Positions 54,396 to 62,972 are shown, counted from the first letter of the stretch. The stretch: 64,000 bases of DNA from Thermoleophilia bacterium (GCA_020845695.1 JADLFG010000079.1:120518-184517); one strand, 5' to 3'. Notes: a model not told the origin generated them from the letters alone. A program made the numbers and translations.

Positions 54396-55538
54396 TCAGC
54401 TCGGCAGGGCCAGAGCCCGCGCCAGGCCCGCGAGCACGTGGGCCGCGGCCTCGTCGGCACCCTCGTGCTGTCCCAGCGACATGACGATCGTGACGCCGAG
54501 GTCGGGGACGTGCATGGCCCCGGTGCCCCAGAAGCCGTCGTGCGTCCACGCGACGTGGCCACCGAGGCTCGTGCGAACAAGGCCGGACGCGACGCCGCTA
54601 CCCGGCGCGGGCGCCAGCATGTCCTCGAGGGTGCGGTCCGACTCGAACACCTCGCCGGCGAACAGCGCCCGCCAGAAACGCGCGAGATCGCCCGTCGTCG
54701 ACACGAGGCCACCGGCCCCGTACAGGTCGAAACTCGGGTCGAACCCGTATGTGTCGACGTCCCCGAGGTACTGGTGCGCCCGTGCGGGCACGCCGGCCGG
54801 CGCGGGCTCGAGGGACTCGAGCCACGTCGAGGCGAGTCCGAGCCGCTCGAAGCCGAGCAGGTCGCGCAGAGCGGCCGGGAGCGGCTGGCCGGACGCGCGC
54901 TCGATGATCAGGGAGGCGAGCACGTAGCCCGTGTCGCTGTAGTGGACGGTCGCCCCTGGCCGCCCGTAGGGCTCGCCCAGCTCGAGCGCGAGCTCGACCT
55001 GCTCGAGCGGCGTCCAGCGGCGCCCGGGGTCGGCCGCCACCAGCCGCAGGTAGGCCGGGTCGGTAGCGAAGTCGTAGAGGCCGCTCTCGTGGCGGAGTAG
55101 CTGGCGCACCGTGATCTCCTTCCCGCCGGGCAGGCGCTCGACGAGCGCCGGCGGCAGGTGGGCGGCGATCGGGTCGTCGACGTCGAGCGCCCCGAGCTCC
55201 TGGAGCCGGAAGACCGCCGCGGCGGTGAGCGTCTTCGTGTTCGACGCGATCCGAAGCGGCGTCACCGGCTCGAGCGGCTCATCGCTCGCGGGGTCGGCCA
55301 CCCCGGCGGCGCCGCTCCAGTCGAGCTCGGACGTGAGGACCGTGAGCGCGACGCCGGGCACGTCCGGGTCGAGCTCGACAGCGGCCGCGACCAGCTCGTC
55401 GAGATCGGCCGCGAGCGGGGCGGCCTCGAGCGCCCGCTGGCCCCCGGGTCCCGTCCCGCAGGCGACGAGGGTCAGCGCGGCGACGGTCAGCCCGAGGCCG
55501 GCGACCCCGCGAATAGCGGTGATGGGTGTTGGACTCAT
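54396..55538 (-). CDS. Serine beta-lactamase / D-Ala-D-Ala carboxypeptidase-family lipoprotein
   Basis: The 380-residue class C-like protein has a lipoprotein signal (GLGLTVAALTLVACG), the SxxK motif in RIASNTKTLTAAA, the YxN-equivalent YSDTGY and a KTG-equivalent HDGFWGTG. It may be an esterase, carboxypeptidase or penicillin-binding protein; a resistance role is not implied. Start ATG 55538 has AAGGAAGGA ~6 nt upstream. It converges with the subtilase across ~96 bp, where I see only a weak GGACGG/CCGTCC hairpin. Confidence 0.9.
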   Translation of the reverse strand: MSPTPITAIRGVAGLGLTVAALTLVACGTGPGGQRALEAAPLAADLDELVAAAVELDPDVPGVALTVLTSELDWSGAAGVADPASDEPLEPVTPLRIASNTKTLTAAAVFRLQELGALDVDDPIAAHLPPALVERLPGGKEITVRQLLRHESGLYDFATDPAYLRLVAADPGRRWTPLEQVELALELGEPYGRPGATVHYSDTGYVLASLIIERASGQPLPAALRDLLGFERLGLASTWLESLEPAPAGVPARAHQYLGDVDTYGFDPSFDLYGAGGLVSTTGDLARFWRALFAGEVFESDRTLEDMLAPAPGSGVASGLVRTSLGGHVAWTHDGFWGTGAMHVPDLGVTIVMSLGQHEGADEAAAHVLAGLARALALPS

Positions 55539-55579
55539 TCGTGTTCCTTCCTTTCTTGTCAATCGTGTTCCGAAGCGTG

Positions 55580-55927
55580 TCAGGGCCGCTCGTCGCGCAG
55601 CTCGCCCATCGCGCGGGCGATCTCGCGTTCCGTCGGCGCCCGCCGCCAGGCCGTGGCCCACCAGTGGATCGCGAGCCCCACGGTCGTCCCGATCAGCGGG
55701 TAGACGACCCAGGGGTCCCAGTCGTGGTCACGACGGCCCGAGCGCAGCCCGGTCGGCCAGCCACCCGCGTTCTGGTACTCGCTGACGGCCCAGATCGCGA
55801 TCAGGATCACGTTCAGCGCGACGTAGCCGATCACGTGCGCCTGGAGGGCACGCCTGGCGGCGATCCGGCGCAGCGCCTCCTGACGCAGACGGGTGTCGGC
55901 GGGCCCGGCAGGCGGGGTCGTCTCCAT
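55580..55927 (-). CDS. 2TM-domain membrane protein
   Basis: The 115-residue protein has a basic N-terminal helix (RLRQEALRRIAARRALQAH), two transmembrane helices (VIGYVALNVILIAIWAVSEY, WVVYPLIGTTVGLAIHWW) and a C-terminal TEREIARAMGELR. This is the 2TM domain often seen with histidine kinases but here alone. AAGGAGGAG lies ~5 nt before ATG 55927. It is probably co-transcribed with the lipoprotein 41 bp downstream. Function is unknown. Confidence 0.8.
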   Translation of the reverse strand: METTPPAGPADTRLRQEALRRIAARRALQAHVIGYVALNVILIAIWAVSEYQNAGGWPTGLRSGRRDHDWDPWVVYPLIGTTVGLAIHWWATAWRRAPTEREIARAMGELRDERP

Positions 55928-56038
55928 CGCTCCTCCTTCTCCGGGCAGGCTGGCGCCGGCGGTCGCGGTTCCGCCCCTCGACGCTGGCCAGCACGGCTGT
56001 CGTTTGCGGCCGGCTCCCCGGGACTGACGCCCAGGCCG

Positions 56039-56070
56039 GCCTGAGCTCAGGCTACGCGCCTCGGGGCGCG
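56039..56070. other. 14-bp palindrome and hairpin downstream of the LysR gene
   Basis: GCCTGAGCTCAGGC (56039-56052) is a perfect palindrome and CGCGCC-TCGG-GGCGCG (56055-56070) a 6-bp stem. They lie just after the LysR stop and upstream of the 2TM gene. They may terminate the operon from the right and/or be an operator for the 2TM-lipoprotein pair. Confidence 0.45.
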
Positions 56071-56097
56071 GAGGGAAATACCGATCGCGAGCGTGAT

Positions 56098-57012
56098 CTA
56101 GAAGCTGTCGTTCTGGATCTCGGCGGCCGCCGCCTCGCTCCGCGCCACCTCGACGAAGCCCGCCACCGCCGGGTTGGCGACGTCGCGGCGCCGCACGACC
56201 GCCACCTGACCCGGGGCCACTCCCGCGACGGGGCGGAAGACGACCCCGGGCCGCGCGTAGTAGCGGGCGACGGAGTCGGGAACGAGGTAGGCGGCCAGGC
56301 CGTGGCTGGCCACCGCGAGGCACTCGTCGACGCTGGTCCCGTTCGGGTCGCCGGGCCGGCGCCCGCCGGGCCGAAACGGCCCCACCCAGGGCTCGAGCAG
56401 GCCGAACGGGACACCGTCCCAGGGAGCCACGATCGGCCCGGCCGCGACGTCGGCCGCGCCCGGAGCGGCGAGCGCCGCGAGCGGATGGTCGCCGCTCACG
56501 GCGACGAGCACGCGCTCGGCCCGGATCGGCGCCGCGACCAGCTCGTCGTGGACGAGCGGCAGCCAGGCGAACGCCACGTCGGTCGCGCGGTCGCGGACGC
56601 CGCGCTGGAGCGCCTCGAGCGTTCCGGCCTCCTCGAGCTCGATCGTGACGTGCGGCCACGTGTCGGCGAAACGCTTGAGGATCGCGGTGCCGAGCTCGCC
56701 GGCGCCGTGGGCGATGAAGCCGACGCGCAGGACGCCGCGCTCCCCGCGGACGGAGGCGCGCAGCCGACTGACGGCCTCGTCCGCGAGCCTGACCACCTCG
56801 CGGGCGTCCTCGAGCAGCGTCCGGCCGTGCGCGGTCAGCTCGACCCGGCGGGTCGTGCGCTCGAGCAGCTTGCAGCCGAGGTTCCGCTCGAGCGCGCGAA
56901 TCTGCGCCGACAGCGCGGGCTGGGCGATGTGGAGCCTCGCCGCCGCCCGGCTGAAGTTGAGCTCCTCCGCGACCGCGATGAAGTAGCGCAGGTGGCGGAG
57001 CTCGACGTACAC
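56098..57012 (-). CDS. LysR-family transcriptional regulator
   Basis: The 304-residue protein has the LysR winged-helix (MYVELRHLRYFIAVAEELNFSRAAARLHIAQPALSAQIRALE) and a two-lobed effector domain (VLRVGFIAHGAGELG). Its GTG starts 13 bp after the acetyltransferase stop on the same strand, at the end of the nucleotide-sugar operon. That is an unusual place for a LysR gene, which is normally divergent from its target. The effector is unknown. Confidence 0.9.
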   Translation of the reverse strand: MYVELRHLRYFIAVAEELNFSRAAARLHIAQPALSAQIRALERNLGCKLLERTTRRVELTAHGRTLLEDAREVVRLADEAVSRLRASVRGERGVLRVGFIAHGAGELGTAILKRFADTWPHVTIELEEAGTLEALQRGVRDRATDVAFAWLPLVHDELVAAPIRAERVLVAVSGDHPLAALAAPGAADVAAGPIVAPWDGVPFGLLEPWVGPFRPGGRRPGDPNGTSVDECLAVASHGLAAYLVPDSVARYYARPGVVFRPVAGVAPGQVAVVRRRDVANPAVAGFVEVARSEAAAAEIQNDSF

Positions 57013-57025
57013 GTCAGCCCCGGCG

Positions 57026-57661
57026 TCAGGCGCCGAGCAGCTCCTCGTCGGGGACGTCCCGGATCCACCGGGCCGGGTTGCCGACGACGACCGCGCGCGG
57101 GGGCACGTCGGCGAGAACGACGGCGCCCGCGCCGACGAACGCCTCCTCGCCGATCTCGATCCCGGGCAGGAGCACGGCCCCGCCGCCGATCCGGGCGCCG
57201 CGGCGGATCGTCGGGCCCCGGCGGAGCGCGTGGCGGCGCTCGGTGCGACCCATGTAGTTGTCGTTCGTGGTCACGACGCAGGGGGCTACGAACACGTCCT
57301 CCTCGAGCACGGAGTAGGCGGTGATGTAGGCGTTCGCCTGGATCCGGCAGCGCGCCCCGATCGTGACGTCGTTCTCGACGAGAGCGCCGCGGCCGACAAC
57401 GACGTCGTCGCCGAGCTCGCAGCGCTCGCGCACGCACGCCTGGTCGCCGACGACGACCCGGTCGCCGAGCCGGCTGCCGGCGAAGACGACGGCGCCGGCG
57501 AGGACGCGGCAGCCGGAGCCGAGAACGAGCGGCGGCAGCGCGTCCCGGGGCGCGGTCGAGCGGGCGGCGAGGGTGGGCTGCTTGCCGAGAACCGCGAAGT
57601 CGCCGAGCTCGACGTCCGCGCCGAGTACGGTGCCCGGGTGGACGACGGCGGCGCCGGTCAC
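57026..57661 (-). CDS. Left-handed beta-helix N-acetyltransferase (WbpD/WlbB-like)
   Basis: The 211-residue protein is built of hexapeptide repeats (VVHPGTVLGADVELGDFAVLG, VVVGDQACVRERCELGDDVVVGRG) with an N/C-terminal NDNYMGRTERRH loop. The repeat FVAPCVVTTNDNYMG is typical of UDP-amino-sugar acetyltransferases. GTG 57661 overlaps the oxidoreductase stop (GTGA). In context it would acetylate the 3-amino group of a UDP-2-acetamido-3-amino sugar acid. Confidence 0.85.
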   Translation of the reverse strand: MTGAAVVHPGTVLGADVELGDFAVLGKQPTLAARSTAPRDALPPLVLGSGCRVLAGAVVFAGSRLGDRVVVGDQACVRERCELGDDVVVGRGALVENDVTIGARCRIQANAYITAYSVLEEDVFVAPCVVTTNDNYMGRTERRHALRRGPTIRRGARIGGGAVLLPGIEIGEEAFVGAGAVVLADVPPRAVVVGNPARWIRDVPDEELLGA

Positions 57662-58641
57662 GCGTGGCCCCGCTCGAGCGAGGCCTGGAGACGCTCGAGC
57701 ACGCGGACGACCGCGAGTCCGTCGCGGGCCGCCCGCCCCGGATCGCCCTCGCCGCGCACGAGCGCGAGGAAGTGGGCGCACTCGAGGCGGAGCGGCTCGT
57801 CGTTCGCGATCCTGGGGCTGCGGATGTCGCCGGTGCGGGTGCGCCACTCGCCGTACGTGCCGAGCGCCTGCTCGGCCGCCTTGTCGTAGACGGTGATCTT
57901 GCGCTCGAGCTCCATGTCGTCGAAGACGGCCATCCGCTGACTGCCGACCACGGTCATCCGCCGCATCTTGTGCGGGTCGAGCCAGGACAGGTGCATGTGG
58001 GCGACCTGGCCGGAGGCGAAGCGCAGGTAGCAGAAGACGACGTCCTCGACGCCCTGCTTCAGGTACGACTCACCGCGCGCCCACACCTCGGCCGGCTCCT
58101 CGCCGAGCAGGTGCAGGATGACGGAGAGGTCGTGGACGCCGAGGCTCCAGAGCGCGTTCTCGTCGCGGCGGATCGTGCCGAGGTTCTGGCGGTTGCCGTA
58201 GACGTAGAGGACGTCTCCGAGCTCGCCGGTGTCGAGGAGCTCTTTCAGCATCCGGACGCCCGGATGGTAGAGGAGCAGGTGCCCGGGCATCAGCACGAGG
58301 CCGCGCCCGGCGGCGAGCTCGACGAGCCCGGCGGCGTCGGCGGCCGTCAGCGCCATCGGCTTCTCGACGAAGACGTGCTTGCCCGCTTCGAGCGCTCGGC
58401 GGGCCAGCTCCGCGTGCGTCGGGACGGGGGTGGCGACGACGACCGCGTCGACCTCGGGGTCGGCGAGCAGATCGTCGAAGCTGGACGTGAACGTGGTCTG
58501 CGGGAAGCGGCCGGCGCGCCCGTCGAATGCCGCCCGGTCGAGGTCGCACAGCCACTTGAGCCGGGCGAGCTCGCCGAAGTTCCGGGCCAGGTTCGAGCCC
58601 CAGGGGCCGAGCCCGGCCTGCCCGACGGTCAGAGCTTCCAT
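57658..58641 (-). CDS. Gfo/Idh/MocA-family oxidoreductase (WbpB/WlbA-like)
   Basis: The 327-residue protein has an N-terminal Rossmann GQAGLGPWGSNLARNF, DAVVVATPVPTHAELA, the EKP motif HVFVEKPMAL, and C-terminal catalytic-type ENALWSLGVHDLSVIL. It fits UDP-GlcNAcA 3-dehydrogenases (WbpB/WlbA). It overlaps the upstream dehydrogenase by 13 nt and the acetyltransferase by 4 nt. Confidence 0.88.
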   Translation of the reverse strand: MEALTVGQAGLGPWGSNLARNFGELARLKWLCDLDRAAFDGRAGRFPQTTFTSSFDDLLADPEVDAVVVATPVPTHAELARRALEAGKHVFVEKPMALTAADAAGLVELAAGRGLVLMPGHLLLYHPGVRMLKELLDTGELGDVLYVYGNRQNLGTIRRDENALWSLGVHDLSVILHLLGEEPAEVWARGESYLKQGVEDVVFCYLRFASGQVAHMHLSWLDPHKMRRMTVVGSQRMAVFDDMELERKITVYDKAAEQALGTYGEWRTRTGDIRSPRIANDEPLRLECAHFLALVRGEGDPGRAARDGLAVVRVLERLQASLERGHA

Positions 58642-59894
58642 ACCGTGTCGCCGGAGACGCCGGCGCGGCCGGTGGCGTTGCGCAGGTCGACGACGAGCCG
58701 GGCGCGGGCGGCGACGTCTGCGTAGTCGATCCCGGAGTGGGCGGTCACGATCACCAGGCAGTCGGCGGAGGCGAGGCGGGCCTCGAGCGCGGTCGAGACG
58801 AGCCCGTACTCGGGGAGCTCGGGGACATGCGCGTCGGTGTAGGAGACGTCGGCGCCGCCCGAGCGCAGCAGCTCGACGAGCCGCAGCGCGGGTGACTCGC
58901 GCAGGTCGCCGACGTCCTCCTTGTAGGAGACGCCGAGCAGGTGCACGCGGCTCCCTTTGAGCGGGCGCTCGCGGGAGTTGAGCGCCCGGACGATCTTGTG
59001 GTGGCAGAACTCCGGCATGTTCTCGTTGACCTTGCCGGCGAGCTCGATGAACTCGGTGTAGAAGTCGTACTCGCGCGCCTTCCAGGCGAGGTAGAACGGG
59101 TCGACCGGCAGGCAGTGGCCGCCGAGCCCGGGCCCGGGCTGGAAGCTCATGAACCCGAACGGCTTCGTGGCGGCCGCACCGACGACCTCCCAGACGTCGA
59201 TGCCGATCCGGTCGCAGAGCTGGGCGAGCTCGTTGACGAGCGCGATGTTGACGGAGCGGAAGATGTTCTCGAGCAGCTTCACGAGCTCGGCCGCGTCGGG
59301 CGAGCTGACGGGGACGACCGTGTCGAGCGCGCGGCGGTAGCAGGCGGCGGCGCGCTCGGTGCAGGCCGGGGTGATGCCGCCGACAACCTTCGGGGTGTTC
59401 CTCGTCGTCCAGTCGAGCCGGCCGGGATCGACACGCTCCGGGCTGAAGGCGAGGTGGAAGTCGGTGCCGGCCTCGAGGCCGCCGGCCGCGAGCAGGGGCA
59501 GCAGCTCCTCGCGGGTCGTGCCCGGGTACGTGGTGGACTCGAGCACGACGAGGTGTCCGGGACGAAGGCGGCGGGCGACCTCGCGGGTGGCTGCGAGCAC
59601 GATCGAGAGGTCGGGCTCGCGGTTGCGCGTCAGCGGGGTCGGGACCGCGATCAGGATCGCATCCGTGTCGCGAACGGCGTCGTAGTCCGAGGTGGCGCCG
59701 AGCAGGCCGGAGCCGACGAGCCGCGCGACCTGCTCGCCCGGGACGTCCCCGATGTGGCTCTCGCCGCGCGCGACGCCCGCGACCTTCGCCTCGTCGAGGT
59801 CGACGAGCACGACGGGGACGCCGGCCTCGGCGAATACCGTGGCGAGCGGCAGGCCGACGTAGCCCGCCCCGATCACTGCCAGCTCAGGCCTCAC
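58629..59894 (-). CDS. UDP-sugar (UDP-GlcNAc/ManNAc) 6-dehydrogenase
   Basis: The 421-residue protein has LAVIGAGYVGLPLATVFAEAG, ESTTYPGTTRE, FSPERVDPG, PKVVGGIT, LLENIFRSVNIALVNE and GPGLGGHCLPVDPFYLAWKA, with the catalytic Cys in GGHCLPVDP. The LVNELAQLC and short C-terminal domain fit WbpA/WecC-type enzymes that oxidise C6 of UDP-HexNAc, not Ugd. GTG 59894 overlaps the epimerase stop. Confidence 0.92.
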   Translation of the reverse strand: MRPELAVIGAGYVGLPLATVFAEAGVPVVLVDLDEAKVAGVARGESHIGDVPGEQVARLVGSGLLGATSDYDAVRDTDAILIAVPTPLTRNREPDLSIVLAATREVARRLRPGHLVVLESTTYPGTTREELLPLLAAGGLEAGTDFHLAFSPERVDPGRLDWTTRNTPKVVGGITPACTERAAACYRRALDTVVPVSSPDAAELVKLLENIFRSVNIALVNELAQLCDRIGIDVWEVVGAAATKPFGFMSFQPGPGLGGHCLPVDPFYLAWKAREYDFYTEFIELAGKVNENMPEFCHHKIVRALNSRERPLKGSRVHLLGVSYKEDVGDLRESPALRLVELLRSGGADVSYTDAHVPELPEYGLVSTALEARLASADCLVIVTAHSGIDYADVAARARLVVDLRNATGRAGVSGDTVWKL

Positions 59895-60955
59895 TGGCCG
59901 GCCATCGTACAGAGCAGCTCAGCGATCCGGTCCGCCGCGTGGCCGTCCCCGTAGAGCGGCGGATGCGTCGCGCCCGGCCCGGCACGGGCGACCGCGGCGG
60001 CGATCCGCCCGGGGTCGTCGCCGGCGAGACGGTTCCAGCCGGTCTCGACGGTCTCGACCCATTCCGTCGAGCTGCGTAGCGTCACGCACGGGACCCCGTA
60101 CCAGTACGCCTCCTTCTGGACACCGCCCGAGTCGGTGAGGACGACCCGCGCCTGTGAGGCGAGCGCGGCGAAGTCGAGGTAGCCGGCGGGCGGGAGCACC
60201 CGCACGTGCGGGCCGAGTTCGACGCCACCGTAGGCGAGCGCGGCCGCCGTGCGCGGGTGGGCGGGGAAGACGACGGGCTCGGCGAGCGCGTTCAGCGCCG
60301 CCGCGATCCGGGCGAGCGCCTCGGGGCGGACGTTCGCCTCGCGGTGGAGCGTCAGGAGCAGGTAGCGGCCCGGCTCGACTCCGGCCCGCCGGAGCGCCTC
60401 CGAGCGCTCCCGCGCGTGCGGCGCCAGGCGCAGGCTCGCGTCGAGCATGACGTCGCCGACGACGTGGACGCCGTCAGCGATCCCCTCGGCAGCGAGGTTC
60501 GCGACGGCGATCTCGGTCGGGCAGAGAAGCAGCGTCGAGACCCGGTCGACGACGATCCGGTTCCACTCCTCGGGCATCGTCCGGTCGAACGAGCGCAGCC
60601 CCGCCTCGACGTGCGCGATCGGCACGCCCAGCTTGACCGCGGCGAGCGCGCCCGCCAGCGTCGAGTTTGTGTCCCCGTAGACGAGCACCCAGTCGGGCGC
60701 CTCGGCGACGAGCGCGCCCTCGATCCCCGGCAGCATCCGCGCGGTCTGCTCCGCGTGGCTCCCCGAGCCCGCCTCGAGCCGGTAGGCGGGCTCGCCGAGC
60801 CCGAGCTCGTCGAAGAAGACCTGCGACAGCTCCGGGTCGTAGTGCTGCCCCGTGTGCACGACCACCTCGTCGACCGCGCCCGCCGCGAGCGCGGCCGAGA
60901 GCGGCCCGGACTTGATGAACTGGGGCCGGTTGCCGACGACGGAGAGAACTCGCAC
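59891..60955 (-). CDS. wecB: UDP-N-acetylglucosamine 2-epimerase (non-hydrolysing)
   Basis: The 354-residue GT-B-fold protein has VVGNRPQFIKSGPL, VHTGQHYDPELSQVFF, YGDTNSTLAGALAAVKLG, HVEAGLRSFDRTMPEE, LHREANV and LTDSGGVQKEAYWYGVP. It equilibrates UDP-GlcNAc and UDP-ManNAc, or the 3-acetamido uronic derivatives (WbpI). TAACCT lies 7 nt before GTG 60955, a leaderless operon start. It is the first gene of a five-gene minus-strand operon. Confidence 0.93.
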   Translation of the reverse strand: MRVLSVVGNRPQFIKSGPLSAALAAGAVDEVVVHTGQHYDPELSQVFFDELGLGEPAYRLEAGSGSHAEQTARMLPGIEGALVAEAPDWVLVYGDTNSTLAGALAAVKLGVPIAHVEAGLRSFDRTMPEEWNRIVVDRVSTLLLCPTEIAVANLAAEGIADGVHVVGDVMLDASLRLAPHARERSEALRRAGVEPGRYLLLTLHREANVRPEALARIAAALNALAEPVVFPAHPRTAAALAYGGVELGPHVRVLPPAGYLDFAALASQARVVLTDSGGVQKEAYWYGVPCVTLRSSTEWVETVETGWNRLAGDDPGRIAAAVARAGPGATHPPLYGDGHAADRIAELLCTMAGQ

Positions 60956-60996
60956 GTGACGGAGGTTAGGCGACCGGGAGGCCGCTGCGGCGGGTC

Positions 60997-61002
60997 TATA
61001 CT
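60997..61002 (+). promoter_or_regulatory. -10 element of tRNA-Lys
   Basis: TATACT ends 9 nt before the mature tRNA 5' end. No clear -35 is seen, as is common for strong GC-genome tRNA promoters with an extended -10. Confidence 0.5.
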
Positions 61003-61011
61003 GGCCGCCCG

Positions 61012-61084
61012 GGGCCGTTAGCTCAGCTGGTAGAGCAGGGGACTCTTAATCCCAAGGTCGCAGGTTCGAATCCTGCACGGCCCA
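61012..61084 (+). tRNA. tRNA-Lys (anticodon CUU)
   Basis: The 73-nt cloverleaf has acceptor stem GGGCCGT/ACGGCCC, D-loop AGCTGGTAGAGC, anticodon loop CTCTTAA (anticodon CTT, Lys AAG), TψC arm GCAGGTTCGAATCCTGC and discriminator A; CCA is not encoded. It borders a lower-GC accessory segment to its right, as expected for a tRNA integration site. Confidence 0.97.
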
Positions 61085-61193
61085 TGCGACAGCTTCCCTG
61101 CAAACTGGCTCCTAAGCCCAATCCGACGGCGAGGCGCTTGGTAGGCAGGGTCAACGCCAGGTCAACATGGCGCCGGAGCTACCGACGACGCGA
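61085..61193. other. Spacer between tRNA-Lys and the CBASS effector
   Basis: The 109 bp contain no recognised gene. The sequence is less GC-rich than the flanks and carries a near-repeat GGTCAACGCCAGGTCAAC (61149-61166). It may be the remnant of an integrated element next to the tRNA 3' end; no second copy of the tRNA 3' end is seen in the window. Confidence 0.4.
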
Positions 61194-61844
61194 TCACCTG
61201 AACTCGGCCGCTCTCGCCGCGCCGAACGTGTCGAAGCGGGTGGTTGTGTGCCCGACAGTCCGCAGAGTGCCCTTCGTTCCTCCCAGCATCCAGTAGTCGC
61301 CCTCGAGGTGCGGCACCGGGTGGATCGCAATCGTCAGGTCGGCGGCGCCACGCCTCGGTGGATTCGTCTCAGGCTCGAGCGCGTTCTTCTCGCTCCGGAA
61401 GACGTAGTACAGGACGCAACGGCCGCCTTCCCGCACGATGTCGCCGCTCATGGAGCTGGAGCGCGAACGGTCGAAGAGCATCCGCGCACAGATGTGTGAG
61501 AAGGTCTGATCGACCACGAGGTAACACTCGATCGTCTCGTCCTTGCGCTCCGGGTAGCTGGTACGCAACTCCGTCTTCCAGGTCCCCTGGAGGACCGGGC
61601 GGCTGTGGAGCCGTCGGAAGCCCGGCAGACGCCAAAGGAGCCGGTCGAACGCGAGCAGCGCCAGGATGACGACGCTGCTCGAACTCGTCACGACCTTCGC
61701 AACGTTCAGGCTGACGCCGCCGCTCTCGCCGCTAAGGAGGACGATTAACCCGGAGACGAGAGCGGCCAGCGCGATCGTGATCTGCGCCCAGCTGCGGCTA
61801 GGCACGCGGGCCGCCAATCCAGAGCCAGGACTGCCAGATGACAT
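61194..61844 (-). CDS. Cap15-like CBASS effector (two TM helices + beta-barrel)
   Basis: The 216-residue protein has two N-terminal transmembrane helices (ITIALAALVSGLIVLLSG, VVTSSSSVVILALLAF), then a beta-rich domain: LQGTWKTELRTSYP, IECYLVVDQTF, SMSGDIVREGG, CVLYYVFRSEKN, RRGAADLTIAIHP, LEGDYWMLGGTKGTL. The L-x-G-x-W start, the ...RGAxxLxI... strand and L-x-G-x-Y-W end are those of Cap15, which binds a cyclic nucleotide and disrupts the inner membrane. The ATG at 61844 overlaps the CD-NTase by 47 nt; GTG 61805 is an alternative start. No SD is clear. Confidence 0.8.
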   Translation of the reverse strand: MSSGSPGSGLAARVPSRSWAQITIALAALVSGLIVLLSGESGGVSLNVAKVVTSSSSVVILALLAFDRLLWRLPGFRRLHSRPVLQGTWKTELRTSYPERKDETIECYLVVDQTFSHICARMLFDRSRSSSMSGDIVREGGRCVLYYVFRSEKNALEPETNPPRRGAADLTIAIHPVPHLEGDYWMLGGTKGTLRTVGHTTTRFDTFGAARAAEFR

Positions 61845-62736
61845 TCCGCGCGTTCGCCGGCGAGCGGTCGGGCCGACCGCGAAAGAGCATCAGCAGCTCG
61901 CTCGGCTCCGTCCACTTCAGGTACTCGTCCTGATCGTCGAGCCCCGCCCAGAGGTGGGCGAACACCGCCTGGAGATTGTCGTAGCGGTGTGGGTGCGCGT
62001 AGCACCAGTCGGGGGCGTTATAGAGCAGGCACTCGGTGAGGTAGCCCGGGTAGTCCCTGGCGATCAGGCCCGTGGCGTGGACCTCATCGATGATCCGTTT
62101 CGTGCAGCGGACGATTTCCTTGTAGCGGCGCCCTGTCCGCGTGTTCTTCGCGACGCCGTTGTCGTAGTTCTGCTTCGGGAAGTTGCGAATCGGGGCACCG
62201 CCGCTCTTCGGGTAGATCTGATGCCCTCGGTGGTACTCGTGCGGTGCGTCGTAGCGGTCGTGCGCAAAGCAGGGGACGACGTCCGCATCGAGTGTCGTCG
62301 CGCTCGCGGCGACGCCGACGTGCTTGTCCGGCCTCGTATCGACCGCAGCCGATCCGAACGCCTGCAGGAGCGCCCGCTCGACCAGAAGGCGGAACTCAAA
62401 CGGCGTCATCGGCTCACTGACCGGCATGTAGCCCAGCTGCGCTGGTGTCATGCTGGCCGTGTCGCCCCAGGTGTGGACCTTGATCGTGTTGTTCCACTCG
62501 ACCGCGACGTCGACGTCCGCGTCCTTGCGGACATTCGTGTTGTTCGCGTAGGACCCCTTCACGTAGATGGCGACAGTCGAGGGGATATCGTCGGCGGCCC
62601 GGATCGCGTCGCGCACGCGCGCAAGGGTCCGATCGCGCTGCTGCTCCTCGGTCGGCGACGCCGGCCCGGACGCCGTCGCGAGCCAGTCTTCCCAGTTGCG
62701 GCGCGGTGGCGCCACAGATGAGGCTGCAGAGCTCAT
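61798..62736 (-). CDS. CD-NTase (cGAS/DncV-like nucleotidyltransferase) of CBASS
   Basis: The 312-residue protein has the CD-NTase core GSYANNTNVRKDADVDVAVEW (GS at 61-62; catalytic Asp74 and Asp76) and the third carboxylate in ADVVPC (Asp152), with the C-terminal helical domain following. This is the SMODS fold that makes a cyclic di- or trinucleotide on phage infection. AGGAGG lies ~4 nt before ATG 62736. It directly precedes the Cap15-like effector, with no Cap2/Cap3 genes, so it is a minimal type I system. Confidence 0.88.
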   Translation of the reverse strand: MSSAASSVAPPRRNWEDWLATASGPASPTEEQQRDRTLARVRDAIRAADDIPSTVAIYVKGSYANNTNVRKDADVDVAVEWNNTIKVHTWGDTASMTPAQLGYMPVSEPMTPFEFRLLVERALLQAFGSAAVDTRPDKHVGVAASATTLDADVVPCFAHDRYDAPHEYHRGHQIYPKSGGAPIRNFPKQNYDNGVAKNTRTGRRYKEIVRCTKRIIDEVHATGLIARDYPGYLTECLLYNAPDWCYAHPHRYDNLQAVFAHLWAGLDDQDEYLKWTEPSELLMLFRGRPDRSPANARNVIWQSWLWIGGPRA

Positions 62737-62972
62737 AGCTCCTCCTGTTCGGTTGTTGCGCGGGACCGACGGCCATCGGGCACACGCGGACGGACTTGTG
62801 GAGAAGACGACGGTAGACGCAGGCCCGGACGGACACCGGACCGCCCGGTGGCCGCCGGACGATCCGGGTGTAGCTCATCCACAAGAACCGCCCCGCCGAA
62901 CGCGGTGCAGCGCGAGGGAATCTACTTCATCGGATCGGACGTCACGCCCGCGGCGTCGCGGCCCGGCATCGG
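62737..62972. other. Spacer between NERD gene and CD-NTase
   Basis: This 236-bp stretch between same-strand genes holds no recognised gene. It should contain the CBASS promoter, but I see no good -10/-35 pair; the start codon of the CD-NTase has a strong SD, unlike the leaderless genes of the flanking chromosome. Confidence 0.4.

Noticed and set aside
54396..55538. Antibiotic-resistance beta-lactamase
   Set aside because: The SxxK/YxN fold is shared with esterases and carboxypeptidases, and nothing in the sequence or context indicates resistance.
62414..62884. Minus-strand frame upstream of and overlapping the CD-NTase
   Set aside because: It runs out of frame through the CD-NTase core and has no recognisable content.
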